The notes below the pieces were generated by a model. That model saw only the letters and a list, made by a program, of their open reading frames with translations, had not been told where the DNA came from and made no database searches. A stretch of DNA of 64,000 bases from Euptelea pleiosperma (taxonomy: Eukaryota > Streptophyta > Magnoliopsida > Ranunculales > Eupteleaceae), in contig CM068543.1 of NCBI GenBank assembly GCA_035048495.1, positions 29,563,751-29,627,750 of the forward strand, written 5' to 3'. Positions 24,192 to 35,938 of this stretch are shown one piece after another (within the stretch, counting starts at the first letter, position 1; every line of letters begins with the position of its first letter). The position numbers and the translations under genes were made by a program.

Positions 24192-25932
24192 CAGAGCTAT
24201 AGAGGGGTGCGGTAGACTGACTCTCAAATTGAATCAGTCAAAGGATAGGACAAGTCCAACTGGGCTTCTACTTGAAAAAGCAAACCCGAGACTTAGCAAA
24301 AAGTTGCCAAAATGAGACACTGGAGTGGTGATCCTAAATGATGCACATAGAGCAAGCAAGATAATCCTATGTCTAAAATAAATCAGGATAAGTTTGAGGA
24401 TTTATCTTGTTAGTTTGTGGAGTATGGTAGATTATGACAGTGGGCAGACCACTGATTATCTTGTTAACCGTCAGACTAACTGTGTCGCTCTTGGATTCTC
24501 ACCAGGTTACACTCTTCAGAGCGAATCCTTTAGTACTAACTCTAGTCAACAACAAGGCAATCCGAAGCCTAGACAGACGTGCGGCACAATGACTGACTTA
24601 AATAAGTCCCAGACTAACCGAATTGATCAAGTGTTTAAGAAGAGTGTTCCCTTGGGTTATGGTTGGTGCGTGTTCTTATCCCAACAAATAGCAGACCAAT
24701 CAAAGAACCATAGATGCCATTGGCGAGCTCGGTATACTTGAGTAGTAGGGACCTATGGGTGTGTTAGATAATAGGGACCCGCGCTCGTGGACTTATTCGA
24801 CCTGGGATGGATGGAAAGACAACGTGTAGGGGTGTCCTAGAACACCGATCTATTTTGGCTCTAGCTCTTGATTGTTTTTATTAGAGATGGATCCTGGGGA
24901 TCAAATGCAGCTGGAGTGATGAGGTGGGTGATGAAATCCCACTAGTTTTAAAAGGAGCTGGGTCTGCTCGATTAATGTTCAATTATTAACAGCCACGCCA
25001 CGCAAGTCGAATAATATGTATGCGAAAGTAAATAGACAAGCGGCAATGATTTACCCAATAATACCGTATCGCACTCAAGGCGAGGATAGAGACTTACCTC
25101 CTATGGGCCACGCCACGGGGTCGCCTCCGTGGAATAGGGAGGGGTATCCTAATGGGCTTGGGCCCGATTCCACCTCTTTGAGCTTTCACTCCCTACCCAC
25201 ACTGGATCGTGTTCCTGCACTCAATAGTTAGATCGGGTCTAGGGTTTGGAAAAATTTATTGGAAGGTTTCACTGGCTATTAGGGTTTCACGAAGCACGCA
25301 TTGGTTTTAGCCGATAATAGAGTTGTTTCCAAGTATGGTATGAAGTTGAAAATAGAAATGTCCGAATTGGGATTCAGAACTTTCTCAGTTAAGGAAACCT
25401 TCCAAATAAAGTGAAGATTTGAAATCCCGTCTATTTTGAAAATTTTCCAAATTAAGGAAATCTTTTCAAATTAGAAGATCTCTTGTTTTAGAATTTTTCA
25501 ACATTAGAGAATATCTATAAATAGAATTTCTCCAAAATTGGAATTTTCTCACAATGGAAACCCTAATTTTGAGATTCATTTATTTCTGGAAACTATCCAA
25601 AAATAGAAAATCCTAGAATCTATCTAAAAATGGCAAAAAATCAAAACCCTAATTTTTTTTTGAATTTATCACTTTATCTAGGGTTTCTAAAAAATTATAG
25701 AACAAGATCTAGCAGATAAGTCCTAAAATAAAATCAAATAAATTTCCAAACTATTACAACTTTGCACCCGACCGTCTGGGGCATTAAAAGTAGTAATTAA
25801 GAAGTGCTAAAAATATGAAAAATAAAAATGGAAAGTTTTCAAGTTTGAGCTTTCTGCTTTTAGCAACTTCCCGATTCCGTCGGCTACTTGCCTTTTTGCA
25901 CTCCCGTACACCGGAGCGGCAACGTCGCTATT
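24192..25932. other. Leader between the LTR and the gag-like frame
   Basis: About 1.7 kb of untranslated leader of the minus-strand LTR element, with the degenerate primer-binding site at its right end. Repeated ATTTTCCAAATTxxGGAA-type words occur at 25370-25620. No convincing frame. Confidence 0.5.
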
Positions 25933-28375
25933 TGAACGTAGGGTTTTTCCACGACGTTGGTTGCGGAAACCCTAAAATCAACAATATTTATAATTTTATC
26001 CGAGTTTTTATCCTGCAAAAATAGAAATTTTGTATTGGGATTCATGTCGGATGTCGATCCGCACTCGGGGTTAGTTAGCGCAAACAAGAACATGAAATGA
26101 TGAATTTTTTTTTACGAAAATTGCTCTGAACTCCATGTATGGGCAATAATGGTGGATCGATTTAAAACATCTTGAGTAATTTTTGGAGAGGGAATTTCTA
26201 TTAAAACTTAATAATCAAACTAACTTTATTAATAATCAAAAGTGCGTATTACAATTTAATCGAACAAGGAAAACTAACTAGAAATCAAATCCTAACTTAA
26301 ACTAGAAAGCAAGTAATAAAATTAAACTAGAAAGAGAAAGAGATATAGAGAGAGAAAATGGGGGAGAGAACTCACCATTGAAGAAGGTTTGGACAGGGCA
26401 GCCAAGAAGGAGATCATGGGGGCTGTTGGAGTCGTTTTGGGTTTTTGCTCTCCTCCAATGGACGGCTCTCCCTTTTCCCTTTTTTTTTTTTTTTTTTATT
26501 CTTCTTTAGTAAGGACGGTGGTTGCTTGTTGCCCTTTGCAGCAAGCTTTGATGGTGGAAGGGAGATGGGTTGAGAAAATCATGATGGGGGCAGCACTTAC
26601 CAATGGAGTTGCAGGCGGTCCGGTTTGAATGGAAGACGGTGCAGTGGTGAGGACATGGTGAAGTGGGAACGGCTGGTGGCTGGTGGAGCGTTGAAGGCTA
26701 TTGGAAGCTGGGGCGTTGAAGGCTATGGGAGCTAGGGCATTGAAGCGTGGTGGAGCAACTCAAGGAGAAGAGATGGGGGCGGTAAGGTAGCAGCGGTAAT
26801 GGTGGCAGCAGTAATGGTTGCAGTGGTAAGGTAGCAGCGGTGCAAGAAGGAGGGGCGTACTAGGTTTGCACCCCTCCCTTCCTCTTCCTCTCCTCTCTTC
26901 TTCAATCTCTCTTCTACTTCTTTTCTTCCTTTTTTTTTTTTTCTATTTTCTCTTTCCAATTTTTTTTTTCAATGGAGGAGAGAATGGTTCAGAGGAATGA
27001 GAGGAGAAAGGAGAGAGAGAACGGCTGTGAGAGAAGTCGGGCGTGGGAGCGAGGATGATGGAAAAAAGGAAGGAAGAAGAAGGGTGGGCTTGACGGCTTT
27101 TTGAGAGAGAAAGAGAAGAGACGTTAGGGTCTTTTTTTGTCCTCCAATAGGAGTTGCCCAAAACGTCTTCTCCTTTCCTTTATTCCCTCCATCATCTTGC
27201 ATACTTTTGTAAAATGAAACTTCTCTTGTAACCGTCCATAGATTCTATACCCTTGGTAAATATTTTTCTTTTGGAAACATACCATTCTCTAGGTGCCACC
27301 TCATGCCTTCCCAAAACAAACTCTCAATCATCTACCCCATGTGGCAGCATGTGGCCATCACTTGCCATATCTCTTCTTTCTTTCAAGAAGATTCTTCCCA
27401 TTTTCAAATTTGTTTTGATAAACTTCCCATTTTGTGAATGAAATTATTTGTAAAATCTATTGTGCCATGTGTGGCTTCCATCATCTCACAAAAATTGATG
27501 CCGTGTGGCATTGGCCCATGCATTAAGATCTTTTCCAATTCTTGCTACATCGTCACCATCCATTCTTCAATTGTCAACCATTCAGCCCCTTGTAGATATT
27601 TAATCACCACCGTAGATCTTAGATCGCTCCCAACGTCCATCTATTCAAGAAATATTAATGTCGTTTGGTAAGGTATCCAATTCATTGGTCTAGCTCTTGG
27701 TCAAACATCATGTCTTGCAGTCCATCATTCTTATAAATTCGTTGCATCGGTCAACCCATGCAGTTTCCATACATGACCAGCCCATTGTGGATCAACCCAG
27801 CCCATATGTAGCTTCTCAACATCCACCAACTTGGTTCAAATTCCCATCACCATCTTGGTCAATTACTTGGCCCAAAGATAGTGATCCGCCCCTTTGGGCT
27901 TTAGTGATTGATCGTGAGTTGCTCAACACCTCTCGGGTCCCAAGAATTGTTCCGATAAGGTTTCCTTCGCTTAAGTGTGGAGAGAGTGTTGTTGGTGCAC
28001 CATTGAAACAGAAGAAGAGTTCTCCTATGGGCCCCACCTTGGATCACTGGCCCATTTTATCACCTTCAGATGATTGTAGATTTGAGATTGAAGCTCTTGT
28101 GGTCGATTATAGGGACCATATCTTGAGAATCATCCGATCTGGCTTTCTGCCATAGAAAAATCGCGTAATGAGACTTCTATAAAACGGCTTCGCATGTAGG
28201 TCAAATAAATGCGTGTGAATGTATGCGAATATATAATTTTGACAAGAAAAGTGTGTTCTACATAATGAGAGAAACTCTTACGTAGAAAAGTTGATAAAAA
28301 TGATAGTTTTACGTAGGAGAGTATGATAACGGTAGATGATAATTGCTTAAAATAAACACTTTTGAGCCAATATCA
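25933..28375 (-). repeat. Right-hand LTR (5' LTR of the minus-strand element), 2443 bp
   Basis: Begins TGAACGTAGGGTTTTTCC and ends GAGCCAATATCA. It aligns through most of its length with 15455-16610 and 19371-20536. It contains poly(T) tracts, a purine-rich stretch near 26960-27110 and many CCATGTGGCA-like words. Open frames inside (for example 26389-26628 and 27697-28155) are also open in the other LTR copy only by chance and show no protein family. Confidence 0.75.
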
Positions 28376-28535
28376 AGAGTTCCGAATTAAAACTTATGGT
28401 AAGGTGCCCACATTTCTTTCTGTCATTTGACAAAAGTTGCATCTTTTGCTGTGTCAAGTACATTTTTGTCCAATGAAAGAGAAACACAAGGGTACCTATC
28501 GGAGTATTGGTGCTGATGGGATCACCATTCTAAAC

Positions 28536-28922
28536 CATGGTATTAAAAACGGTTGTTAAGAATTGGTTTTAACGGCCATTTAAACGGTAACGCCCGAAGC
28601 CCATTTCCGTTAAAACCGTTTAAACATGTTTTGCCGCTTTGAATTTAACAACCATTTTTTTGTTTTAACGGCCGTTAAAATAGTTTAAACGACCGTTAAA
28701 TTCTGAAAAATTTTGTGAAAAAAAAAGTGTTAAATCCATTAAATTATGTTTTTTTTTAAAATTTTGAAATGTTGTATTTCTGCACCACTTTTTTCTTTTT
28801 CTTTTTCCATTAAAATCGTTAAATTCCATTTTTTCTCATTTTTTGCCCCTAGACCTTTCAATTTCTTTTAATGGTAACTCCCCCAGTCGTTAAACCGTTA
28901 AAATGGCCTCCTTTAAACCTTG
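28536..28922. mobile_element. Family B (hAT-like, AACGG-rich) element
   Basis: Ends CATGGTATTAAAAACGG and ...CCTTTAAACCTTG, flanked by TTCTAAAC and CTCTAAAC (8-bp TSD, one mismatch). The body is built from AACGG/CCGTT words, a TTTGCCCCTAGACC phrase and an A/T core. Non-coding. Confidence 0.75.
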
Positions 28923-28970
28923 CTCTAAACGATTGCTATTAAATTTTATGTTTTCTTAAAGATGTATTAT

Positions 28971-31900
28971 ACTAGTAAATGACCCGTGCCCATGGCACTC
29001 TCTAACAAAAGTGTTTGCAAAAATTGTACGGTATAAAGGAGTGGGGGTGTTACAATTTTTCCGTTATAACAGCTATTATAACGGAGTGTAACGAACATGG
29101 GCAAAAACAGAAAAAAATGAGAAAATAACGAATGGTCATTGATTTCTTAATGTCTAATGGGAAAATATCGAAGTACCCGGAATCCCTCGATTGAGGAAAT
29201 CCCCAAACTCACCATTTGTTGCGTGGGGTAAATGAGAGAGTGGTCGAATAAATGAGGGGGATTGAGTGGCTGAAATCTAACCGCCCACATTAGATGGATG
29301 GATTTGATCTCAACAACTCTTTATCTTATGAAGCCATATAAGATAAGAGATAAGATAACTTCCCTGTTTTGTTATATAGACTAGTAGGTGGCCCGTGCCC
29401 ACGACACTCTTCGACAAAGTGTTTGCCAAAATTGGTTGTGAGTGGCTTAGATCCACCATCCATTTGGGGTGATAAGATCTCGGCCATCCTTTGTGAAGCT
29501 GATAAGAGGGGGATAAGTGACTTCTATGTTTTTTTATTTAGATGTATAGTGGGTGGCCCGTGCCCTTGGCACTCCCCTACAAAGCATTTTCCAAAATCGG
29601 GTGTGAGTGGTTGATATCCATAGTCCATTTGTGGGATAAGATCTCGACCATCCTTTTTGAAGCCGATAAGAGGGGTATAAGCGGGGAGACAATTTCCCTG
29701 TTAAATTAATCCAACCGTCTAAATTTTATATTATGTAAGGGTTGATATGGGCCCTTGGATATATGAAGCCTATAAGAGGGGGAGACAACCGCTGTGTTTT
29801 GTTATATAAATGTATAGTGGGTGGCCCGTGCCCTCGGCACTCCGCTACAAAGCATTTCCCAAAATCGGGTGTGAGTGGTTGAGATCCATAATCCATTTGG
29901 GGGATAAGATCTCAACCATCCTTTGTGAAGCCGATATGAGGAGTATAAGTGGGGAGACAATTTCCCTATTAAATTAATTCAACCGTCTAAATTTTATTTT
30001 ATGTAAGGGTTGATATGGTCCCTTGGATATATGAAGCCTATAAGAGGGGGAGACAACCACTGTGTTTTGTTATACTAGTGGGTGCCCCGTGCCATCGGCA
30101 CACCTCGACAAAGAATTTGCCAAAATCAGGTGAGTGGCGGAGATCCACCATCCATTTTGGGGGAGGATTAGATCTCGGCCCTTCTTTGTTGATGCTTATA
30201 AGATGAGGTATAAGTAAGGAGACAACCAATGTGTTTTGTTATATAGAATAGTAAATGGCCCATGCCCACGGTACTCTTCGACAAAAGTGTTTGCAAAAAT
30301 TGGGTGCCTTCGGCACTCAAACGGTATAACGGACTGGGGCGTTACCGTTTTTTCCATTATAGCGGCTGTTATAACGGATTGTAACGCACAAAGGGAGAAA
30401 TGGGAAAATAACAGAAATAACAAAAAATAACGGTGTTGCAATTTGAATTTTGAATAAATTGAGGTCAAATGAGGCGGATTGAGTGGCTGAAATCTAACCG
30501 TCCACATTAGATCGATGGATTTGATTTCAACCACTCTTTATCTAACCGTCCACATTAGATGGATGGATAAGATAAGAGAATACAACTGAGTTGTCTTGAT
30601 ATATGCATGGGTGGCCCGTGCTCGCGGCACTTTCCGACAAAGTGTTTGTCAAAATCAGTTGGGAGTTAATCTCAGCCATCGGTATGAAGCATAGTGGATC
30701 TCAGCCACTCATTATTGAAGCCAAATAAGATAAGAGGGGTATAAGCAAACCATTAAATTTCCGTTAAATTCTATTTTTTTTTTAAATTTTAAATTTTAAA
30801 ATTTGAGTTTCAGCACCACTTTTTTCCCTTAAAATCATTAAAATCCGTTAAAATCTATTTTTTCATTTTTGCCCCTGGCCGTTTCAATCTGTTTTAACAG
30901 TAACACCCCTCTCGAGGCATAAAAAGTGGGGCTCCTGAGCATGATCCTTGGGCTATATGTAAAATCCAACCCATTTCATTCCTTATATATAGGTAAATAG
31001 TAATTGACCCGTGACCCGTGCCCACGGCACTCATCGACAAAGAATTTGCCAAAATCAGGTGAGTGGCGGAGATCCGCCATCCATTTTGGGGGAGGATTAG
31101 ATCTCGGCCCTTCTTTGTTGATGCTTATAAGATGAGGTATAAGTAAGGAGACAACCAATGTGTTTTGTTATATAGAATGGTAAATGGCCCATGCCCACGG
31201 CACTCTTCGACAAAAGCGTTTGCAAAAATTGGGTGCCTTCGGCACTCAAACGGTATAACGGACTAGGGCATTACCGTTTTTTCCATTATAGCGGCTGTTA
31301 TAACGGATTGTAACGCACAAAGGGAGAAATTGGAAAATAACAGAAATAACAAAAAATAACGGTGTTGAAATTTAAATTTTGAATAAATTGAGGTCAAATG
31401 AGGTGGATTGAGTGGCTGAAATCTAACTGTCCATATTAAATCGATGGATTTGATCTCAACCACTCTTTATCTAACCGTCAACATTAGATGGATGGATAAG
31501 ATAAGAGAATACAATTGAGTTGTCTTGATATATGCGTGGGTGGCCCATGCCCGCGGCACTTTCCTACAAAGTGTTTGTCAAAATCGGGTGGGAGAATCTT
31601 AGCTATCGATATGAAGCATAGTGGATCTCAGCCACTCATTATTGAAGCCATATAAGATAAGAGGAGGGGGGGTATAAGAAAACCATTAAATTTTCGTTGA
31701 ATTCTATTTTTTTTTTTTTTTTAATTTTCAAATTTCAAATTTTTAAAATTTGAATTTCAGTGCCACTTTTTTCCGTTAAAATCATTAAAATCCGTTAAAA
31801 TCTATTATTTTTCCATTTTTGCCCCTGACCGTTTCAATCCATTTTAACGGTAACACCCCTCTCGAGGCATAAAAAGTGAGGCTCTTGAGCCTGACCCTTG

Positions 31901-32104
31901 GGCTATATGTAAATCCAACCCATTTCATTCCTTATATGTAGGTAAATAGTAGGTGACCCGTGCCCATGGCACTCATCGACAAAGCATTTGTCAAACTTGG
32001 GTGTGAGTGGCTGAGATCCACTGTCCATTTGGTGTAATAAGATCTCAGCCATCCTTTATGAAGCCGGATAAGAGGGGGAGACAACCGTCCTGTTTTGTTA
32101 TATA
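28971..32104 (-). mobile_element. Head-to-tail array of short Helitron-like elements
   Basis: On the minus strand the array repeats a 3' end of the form GTGCCGTGGGCACGGGCC followed by ACCTACTAGT (short hairpin then CTAG-T) joined directly to a 5' end TCTATATAACAAAACAG. CTAG-T after a GC hairpin and a TC start are Helitron terminal signatures. Junctions lie near 28971, 29380, 29543, 29812, 30074, 30247, 30603, 31000, 31175, 31533 and 31943, giving units of about 160-410 bp. Some junctions have decayed (CTAT or CCAT for CTAG). No Rep/helicase coding is present, so the units are non-autonomous. Units between 30.3 and 31.9 kb contain AACGG-rich family B sequence. Confidence 0.7.
30107..31943. repeat. 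929-bp tandem duplication within the Helitron array
   Basis: 30107 onward (GACAAAGAATTTGCCAAAAT) recurs at 31036, and the two copies stay in register (offset 929, small indels) through three array units to about 31010 and 31940. Both copies end with CATTTCATTCCTTATAT. Divergence is only a few percent by eye, so this step is younger than the array. Confidence 0.85.
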
Positions 32105-32379
32105 AATAGTTGGACTTTTCAAAGATTCGGTAAAATCCATGTATTTTGTTAGTAGCCATATTATAGATTCGTTACATATTAGTGTTATTAGGGCTTAGCA
32201 CGGACGAAGAAATAAGAAAAAAAATTACTACATCTAAATTTATAATTAAAAAATATAAATCACATCCTTAATAAAAAAAACATATATTTTTTTAAACAAT
32301 CAAAATATTTAGTATATTTATAAAAACAGATAAAAGTTTTTGAAACTTGCAAAAAGATAGAACCTTTCGATCTTTGCAC

Positions 32380-32466
32380 CTAACGCTCAATAATGCTCAA
32401 GTTCCTACACTTAAAATCAACCCATGAAAATAAGGTGCACGGGCATCGCACGTGGTGTCCCCCTAG
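32380..32466 (+). mobile_element. Plus-strand Helitron-like 3' terminus
   Basis: GTGCACGGGCATCGCAC followed by GTGGTGTCCCCCTAGT ends near 32466: a short stem, then CTAG before T. Its 5' partner could not be found. It faces opposite to the adjacent array. Confidence 0.45.
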
Positions 32467-33410
32467 TATACCAGAAGGGAAATTTTAGTCGCACCCCACA
32501 AAATGTGAGGGCACCTGAAACCATTGATTTTTCTAGTTTTTTTTTTTTACAGTTTTTATTACTATAATGCCTCTATTAAGCTAGGGCATTTTCTTCTAAT
32601 GTTTGTACGCACCCTCTCCTCTTTGACGTCTCCTTTTGCTGCAACTTGCAAGAGCTTCCCTCAACCTATCTTGCCGGTGACAACTTGCTCCCCTCGGTGC
32701 TGCTCCCGGTATGTTTCCCTCCACCCTCTTCCTCCTTCTCCTCCTCTCTCTCTCTCTCTCTCTACAGGAAAACAAATTTGAAATGGGAATTTCTCTCTCT
32801 CTCTCTCTGCAGAAAAACAAATCTGAAATGGGAAGTGAAGTATTGATGAATTGCATATAAAGGTTCACCTGCAAACCAAAAATCGGCCAGATTAGTTAAT
32901 TCTAAGCGTTGAATTGAAGTCATTTTCATGAGTTGATTTTAACCGTAGGAATCCGAGCATTATTGAGTGTTCTTTGCGGTGCAAAGATTCAAAGGTTGTA
33001 AATCACTAATCAGGCTGATATTGTGGGCTGTGACCGGGCTTCGGACACCATGCCTTGGTGGATATACGTACACAAAAATCATATAGATTGGTCTGGGTCT
33101 GGTAGCATACAAAGATAAGGTGGGGTGCATTCAAGAGGTTGGGTGCCCTCACAAATTTCTCATTAAAGGTGGGGTGCATTCAACAGGTCGGGTGTCCTCA
33201 CATTTTCTGGGGTGCAACTAATTTTTCCCATACGAGAATTGTTCATTGACAAAACCACATTTTATTTTCAAAATAGCAAAACTACCCCTATAATGAGTCC
33301 AGCCAACATGTCAAATTTGGCCTGATAAAATAATAGATGAGGGTAATTCCAGTCATTTGCAACTAAGGAAAGCAATAGTCTATTCGCAAGAGTCTCGTGA
33401 CTCGTCCATG
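32467..33410. repeat. Repeat-derived intergenic DNA with CT tracts and a family A core fragment
   Basis: Contains (TC)n tracts at 32742-32762 and 32793-32808, a core-only fragment of family A at 32863-33050 (ACCTGCAAACCAAAAATCGG ... AATCACTAATCAGGCTGAT), and a short inverted phrase GGTGGGGTGCATTCAA repeated near 33119 and 33171. No gene. Confidence 0.5.
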
Positions 33411-33960
33411 TTAGAGGATTAGGGGGACTCCACATGTGATGATGTGCACCTTACACATGGCATATTCTTAGAGACCACTAACCGTATAGATGCATGGCCC
33501 ATCCCTAGTTGAACATATCGCGACCAAAATTCATCCTAATTAGTAATTTCTATCCGTGGATAAGAGTCTTTTTCATGGTTTATTTTTAATCATGGATTTC
33601 TAGCAATATTTATTAAAAGGTTAGTAATCACTAATTAGATCAATTTTTGTTACTTAATTAAGTCCATCTAGAGTAAAACTTCAATGACAGTGGGTTGTTA
33701 TCAAAGCTGATGACAGCCACACAATTCTCGGCACGTACCCTAGTGCTTTTTGCCACATACCCAAGTGCTTTTTTGCTTTTGTAATAAAAATTTAAGGTTT
33801 AACGTGGTAAAAATCACTTGGGTATATGCGGAGAATTGTGTAGCTGTCATCGAAGTTTTATTCGTCCATCTAGGGAGGGACCAAACATCCATATGGTCAG
33901 TAGTCTCTAATAATGTGCCATGTGGCTCACACTGTGGGTCCGTCATCAACTGATTATAGG
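33410..33960. mobile_element. Diverged family A element carrying a younger nested member
   Basis: Outer arms CACATGGCATATTCTTAGAG ... GTATAGATGCATGGCCCATC and the inverse at 33880-33935. It is split by the 193-bp element at 33671-33863 described separately. Confidence 0.65.
33671..33863. mobile_element. Small family A member, 193 bp, perfect 9-bp TSD
   Basis: Starts GAGTAAAACTTCAATGACAG and ends CTGTCATCGAAGTTTTATTC. GTCCATCTA is present exactly on both sides (33662-33670, 33864-33872). The arms continue as ACACAATTCTC / GAGAATTGTGT. A 9-bp TSD and long inverted arms point to the Mutator-like superfamily. Confidence 0.85.
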
Positions 33961-34740
33961 CACTATCATCAAACTTTTCTAAGGAATTTGAGGGTCATAT
34001 TAGGTTTAAGAATTTTTCTAATAAGAGAGGAGCATTAAATGAGCTGTAAGTGCTTAAAAAAAAATAAAAAAAGAATGAGCTTAGGTGGAGTATGCCTTTT
34101 GACACTAAAAAACAAAAACACCCTACTAAGTGAATAATTTAAGAATATAAATAAAATAAAGTAAGAGCATTTTTAGAAGAAAATTGAGCAAAAATCGAAC
34201 ACTACAAACGCAGCTCGTTCATTAGAAAGTAGTATAGATCAAGGTTTAAAAGGGTCCGTTATAACGGGGGGTTGGTTACTATCACGCCCCGCAACTCGTA
34301 CGCCAGAATTAATAGAGGCACCGTGCTGCCCTTGGACTTTCCAAATCTGCAAGAATCTCCGGATCTTCAAAATATATGCAGGACATGTAATATCTTCCCA
34401 AGATCTTACAATTGCCAAAAACAGAGGATCTCTCAAGAATAATCTAGATCACAATCCTCTCAAGAATAAGCTAGATCACAATCAAAGCTTACCAATGTAT
34501 CATTTATATAGAATAGGGATTTTACAATATAAGGTAACAAGGTATATATACATGGTTTGCAATTGCCAAAAACAGAGGATCTCTCAAGAATAATCTAGAT
34601 TACAATCCCAAGAATAATCTAGATCACAATCAAAGCTTACCATGTATATATACCTTGTTACCTTATATTGTAAAATCCCTCTTCTATATAAATGATACAT
34701 TAGTCTCTCCTCAAATTACGGAGGGAGAGAGAATCATCTC
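33961..34740. repeat. Inverted Copia-like repeat fragment with 59-bp hairpin arms
   Basis: 34498-34556 and 34640-34698 are inverted copies (ends GTATCATTTATATAG / CTATATAAATGATAC) separated by about 83 bp. The phrase AATTGCCAAAAACAGAGG...CTCAAGAATAATCTAGA occurs at about 34407 and 34561. The content resembles a Copia LTR (TATATAAA-type end) that has been duplicated in inverse. A left end of family B (CAAGGTTTAAAAGGG) starts near 34242 and is truncated. Confidence 0.55.
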
Positions 34741-35072
34741 TACTATTATTCATATCATTGGATTTCTGTTTTCTGATCTTCATTGTTTCTCTACTGTCTG
34801 TTTTCTGATTTGCATTAGTTCTTTACTGTCTGTTAATTTTCTGATCTTCATTGTTTTTTTTATTGTATGTTTTTTGATTTTCTTTGTCTTATTGAACTTG
34901 AATGTCTTTCTCTGATCGGATTAAGAGGTTCATTTTCTTGGATTTCTATTTTCTGATCTTCATTGTTTCTCTACTGTCTGTTTTCTGCATTGGTTCTTTA
35001 CTGTCTTTTTTTTTTATCTTCATTGGTTCTTTACTGTTTCTGATTTCTATTATGTAATTGCTTCATCTAGAA
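34741..35072. other. T-rich 5' region of the CCCH pseudogene with a 180-bp offset repeat
   Basis: GATCTTCATTGTTTCTCTAC and neighbouring words recur about 180 bp apart (34776 and 34956), interleaved with TTTACTGTCTG. This looks like a partly duplicated 5' UTR or leader intron of the following pseudogene. Confidence 0.45.
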
Positions 35073-35829
35073 ATGGATAGCAGCAGGTCTTCGGCTATTA
35101 ACAAAGAAGGATTCCCCTTGCATCCCTTCGAAGACGCCGCCTTCGAATTATATTTGAATCCTATCACCTATGTGCATTATCGTTAACTTCTAAATCAGCA
35201 CAACTTGTGCCTCAGAAATGTGGAAAATGCTTTCAATGGTGCTCAAAAAGCTCCAAATGAAGCCCAAAGAGCTGCCAACCATGCAAAAAATGCAATGACT
35301 AAAGTCCGAGCTCTTTGGGAAGAAAATTTCAGGCTCCAATGGGTGAATAGGGATCTAACCAATCGTTTGAATGCATTCAACCAGAATTGGCGCCATCAAT
35401 CTGGTTTTCTGTCCGAATCATCCATGGTTGATGATTTCCGTCTATGTTTTGGCGAGAACGGGCTTAACAGTCGTGTTTCGAATGAAGCGGGTCCTTCAAC
35501 CAGTGTTAACACAATGGTATTATAAGAATAAAACTTTCTTTTATTGCCTTGAACTTTTTAGTAGATTAAATATTTAACCGGAGTAGATACCTCGATCTCA
35601 TTAATAGTTTATTGTATTTTATTGGCTGACATAGGAGGAAGAGATGAGACGACAATACTCAAATTTGATGAAGTACAAGACAAGGTTGTACAAGAACTAC
35701 GAGAATGGATTTTGTCGTTTAGGAAGCCAATACCTATTCGCTCACCGTGAAGATGACATTCGCCCACATCCGTTGTTCGCTCAAGGAAATCTTTGCCCCT
35801 ACGAGGATTGCTACTTCCACCATGAATAG
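35073..35829 (+). pseudogene. CCCH zinc-finger protein pseudogene (C3H14/15-like), two exons
   Basis: Exon 1 (35073-35516) and exon 2 (35635-35829) join in frame across a GT/AG intron. Exon 1 encodes NKEGFPLHPFEDAAFELYLN and PITYVHYR, then TAA at codon 38 (probably CAA to TAA), then a helical region (ENAFNGAQKAPNEAQRAAN...LWEENFRLQWVNRDLTNRLN). This is the N-terminal pattern of plant tandem-CCCH proteins, known as RNA-binding or transcriptional regulators. Exon 2 should carry two C-x8-C-x5-C-x3-H fingers. The first has Cys 1 and Cys 3 replaced by Tyr, and most of the second is deleted, leaving LCPYEDCYFHH. The retained intron argues for a DNA-level duplicate rather than a processed copy. Confidence 0.75.
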
Positions 35830-35938
35830 CACACATGAGTCAAGTGTAGATTCGGGCGAAGATCATTCACGATGATGTGAATAGAGAGGTAGGGGTAGTT
35901 GACATTACATTCATTCGATGAGTAGGGGTATTTTACAT

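Larger units (their letters stand above)
15455..28375 (-). mobile_element. Large LTR retrotransposon derivative (Gypsy-like, no pol), about 12.9 kb
   Basis: Two long LTRs (left about 15455-20536, interrupted; right 25933-28375) flank a 5.4-kb interior that carries a gag-like frame on the minus strand. The LTR ends are TGAA...ATATCA. Just inside the right LTR, on the minus strand, a degenerate primer-binding site (25917-25930) resembles the TGGCGCCGTTGCC type used by many plant Gypsy elements (about 12 of 15 matches), which sets the orientation. No reverse transcriptase or integrase is recognisable. The left LTR lacks its first 155 bp or so, so the TSD of the whole element cannot be tested. 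Confidence 0.75.

Noticed and set aside
26389..28155. Several long open frames in the right LTR (for example 27697-28155)
   Set aside because: They lie in LTR sequence, differ from the frames in the matching left LTR, and show no protein family.
28971..32104. Regularly repeated short units resembling a CRISPR array
   Set aside because: The units are 160-410 bp, of uneven length and bounded by Helitron-type ends, in plant nuclear DNA; there are no cas genes.
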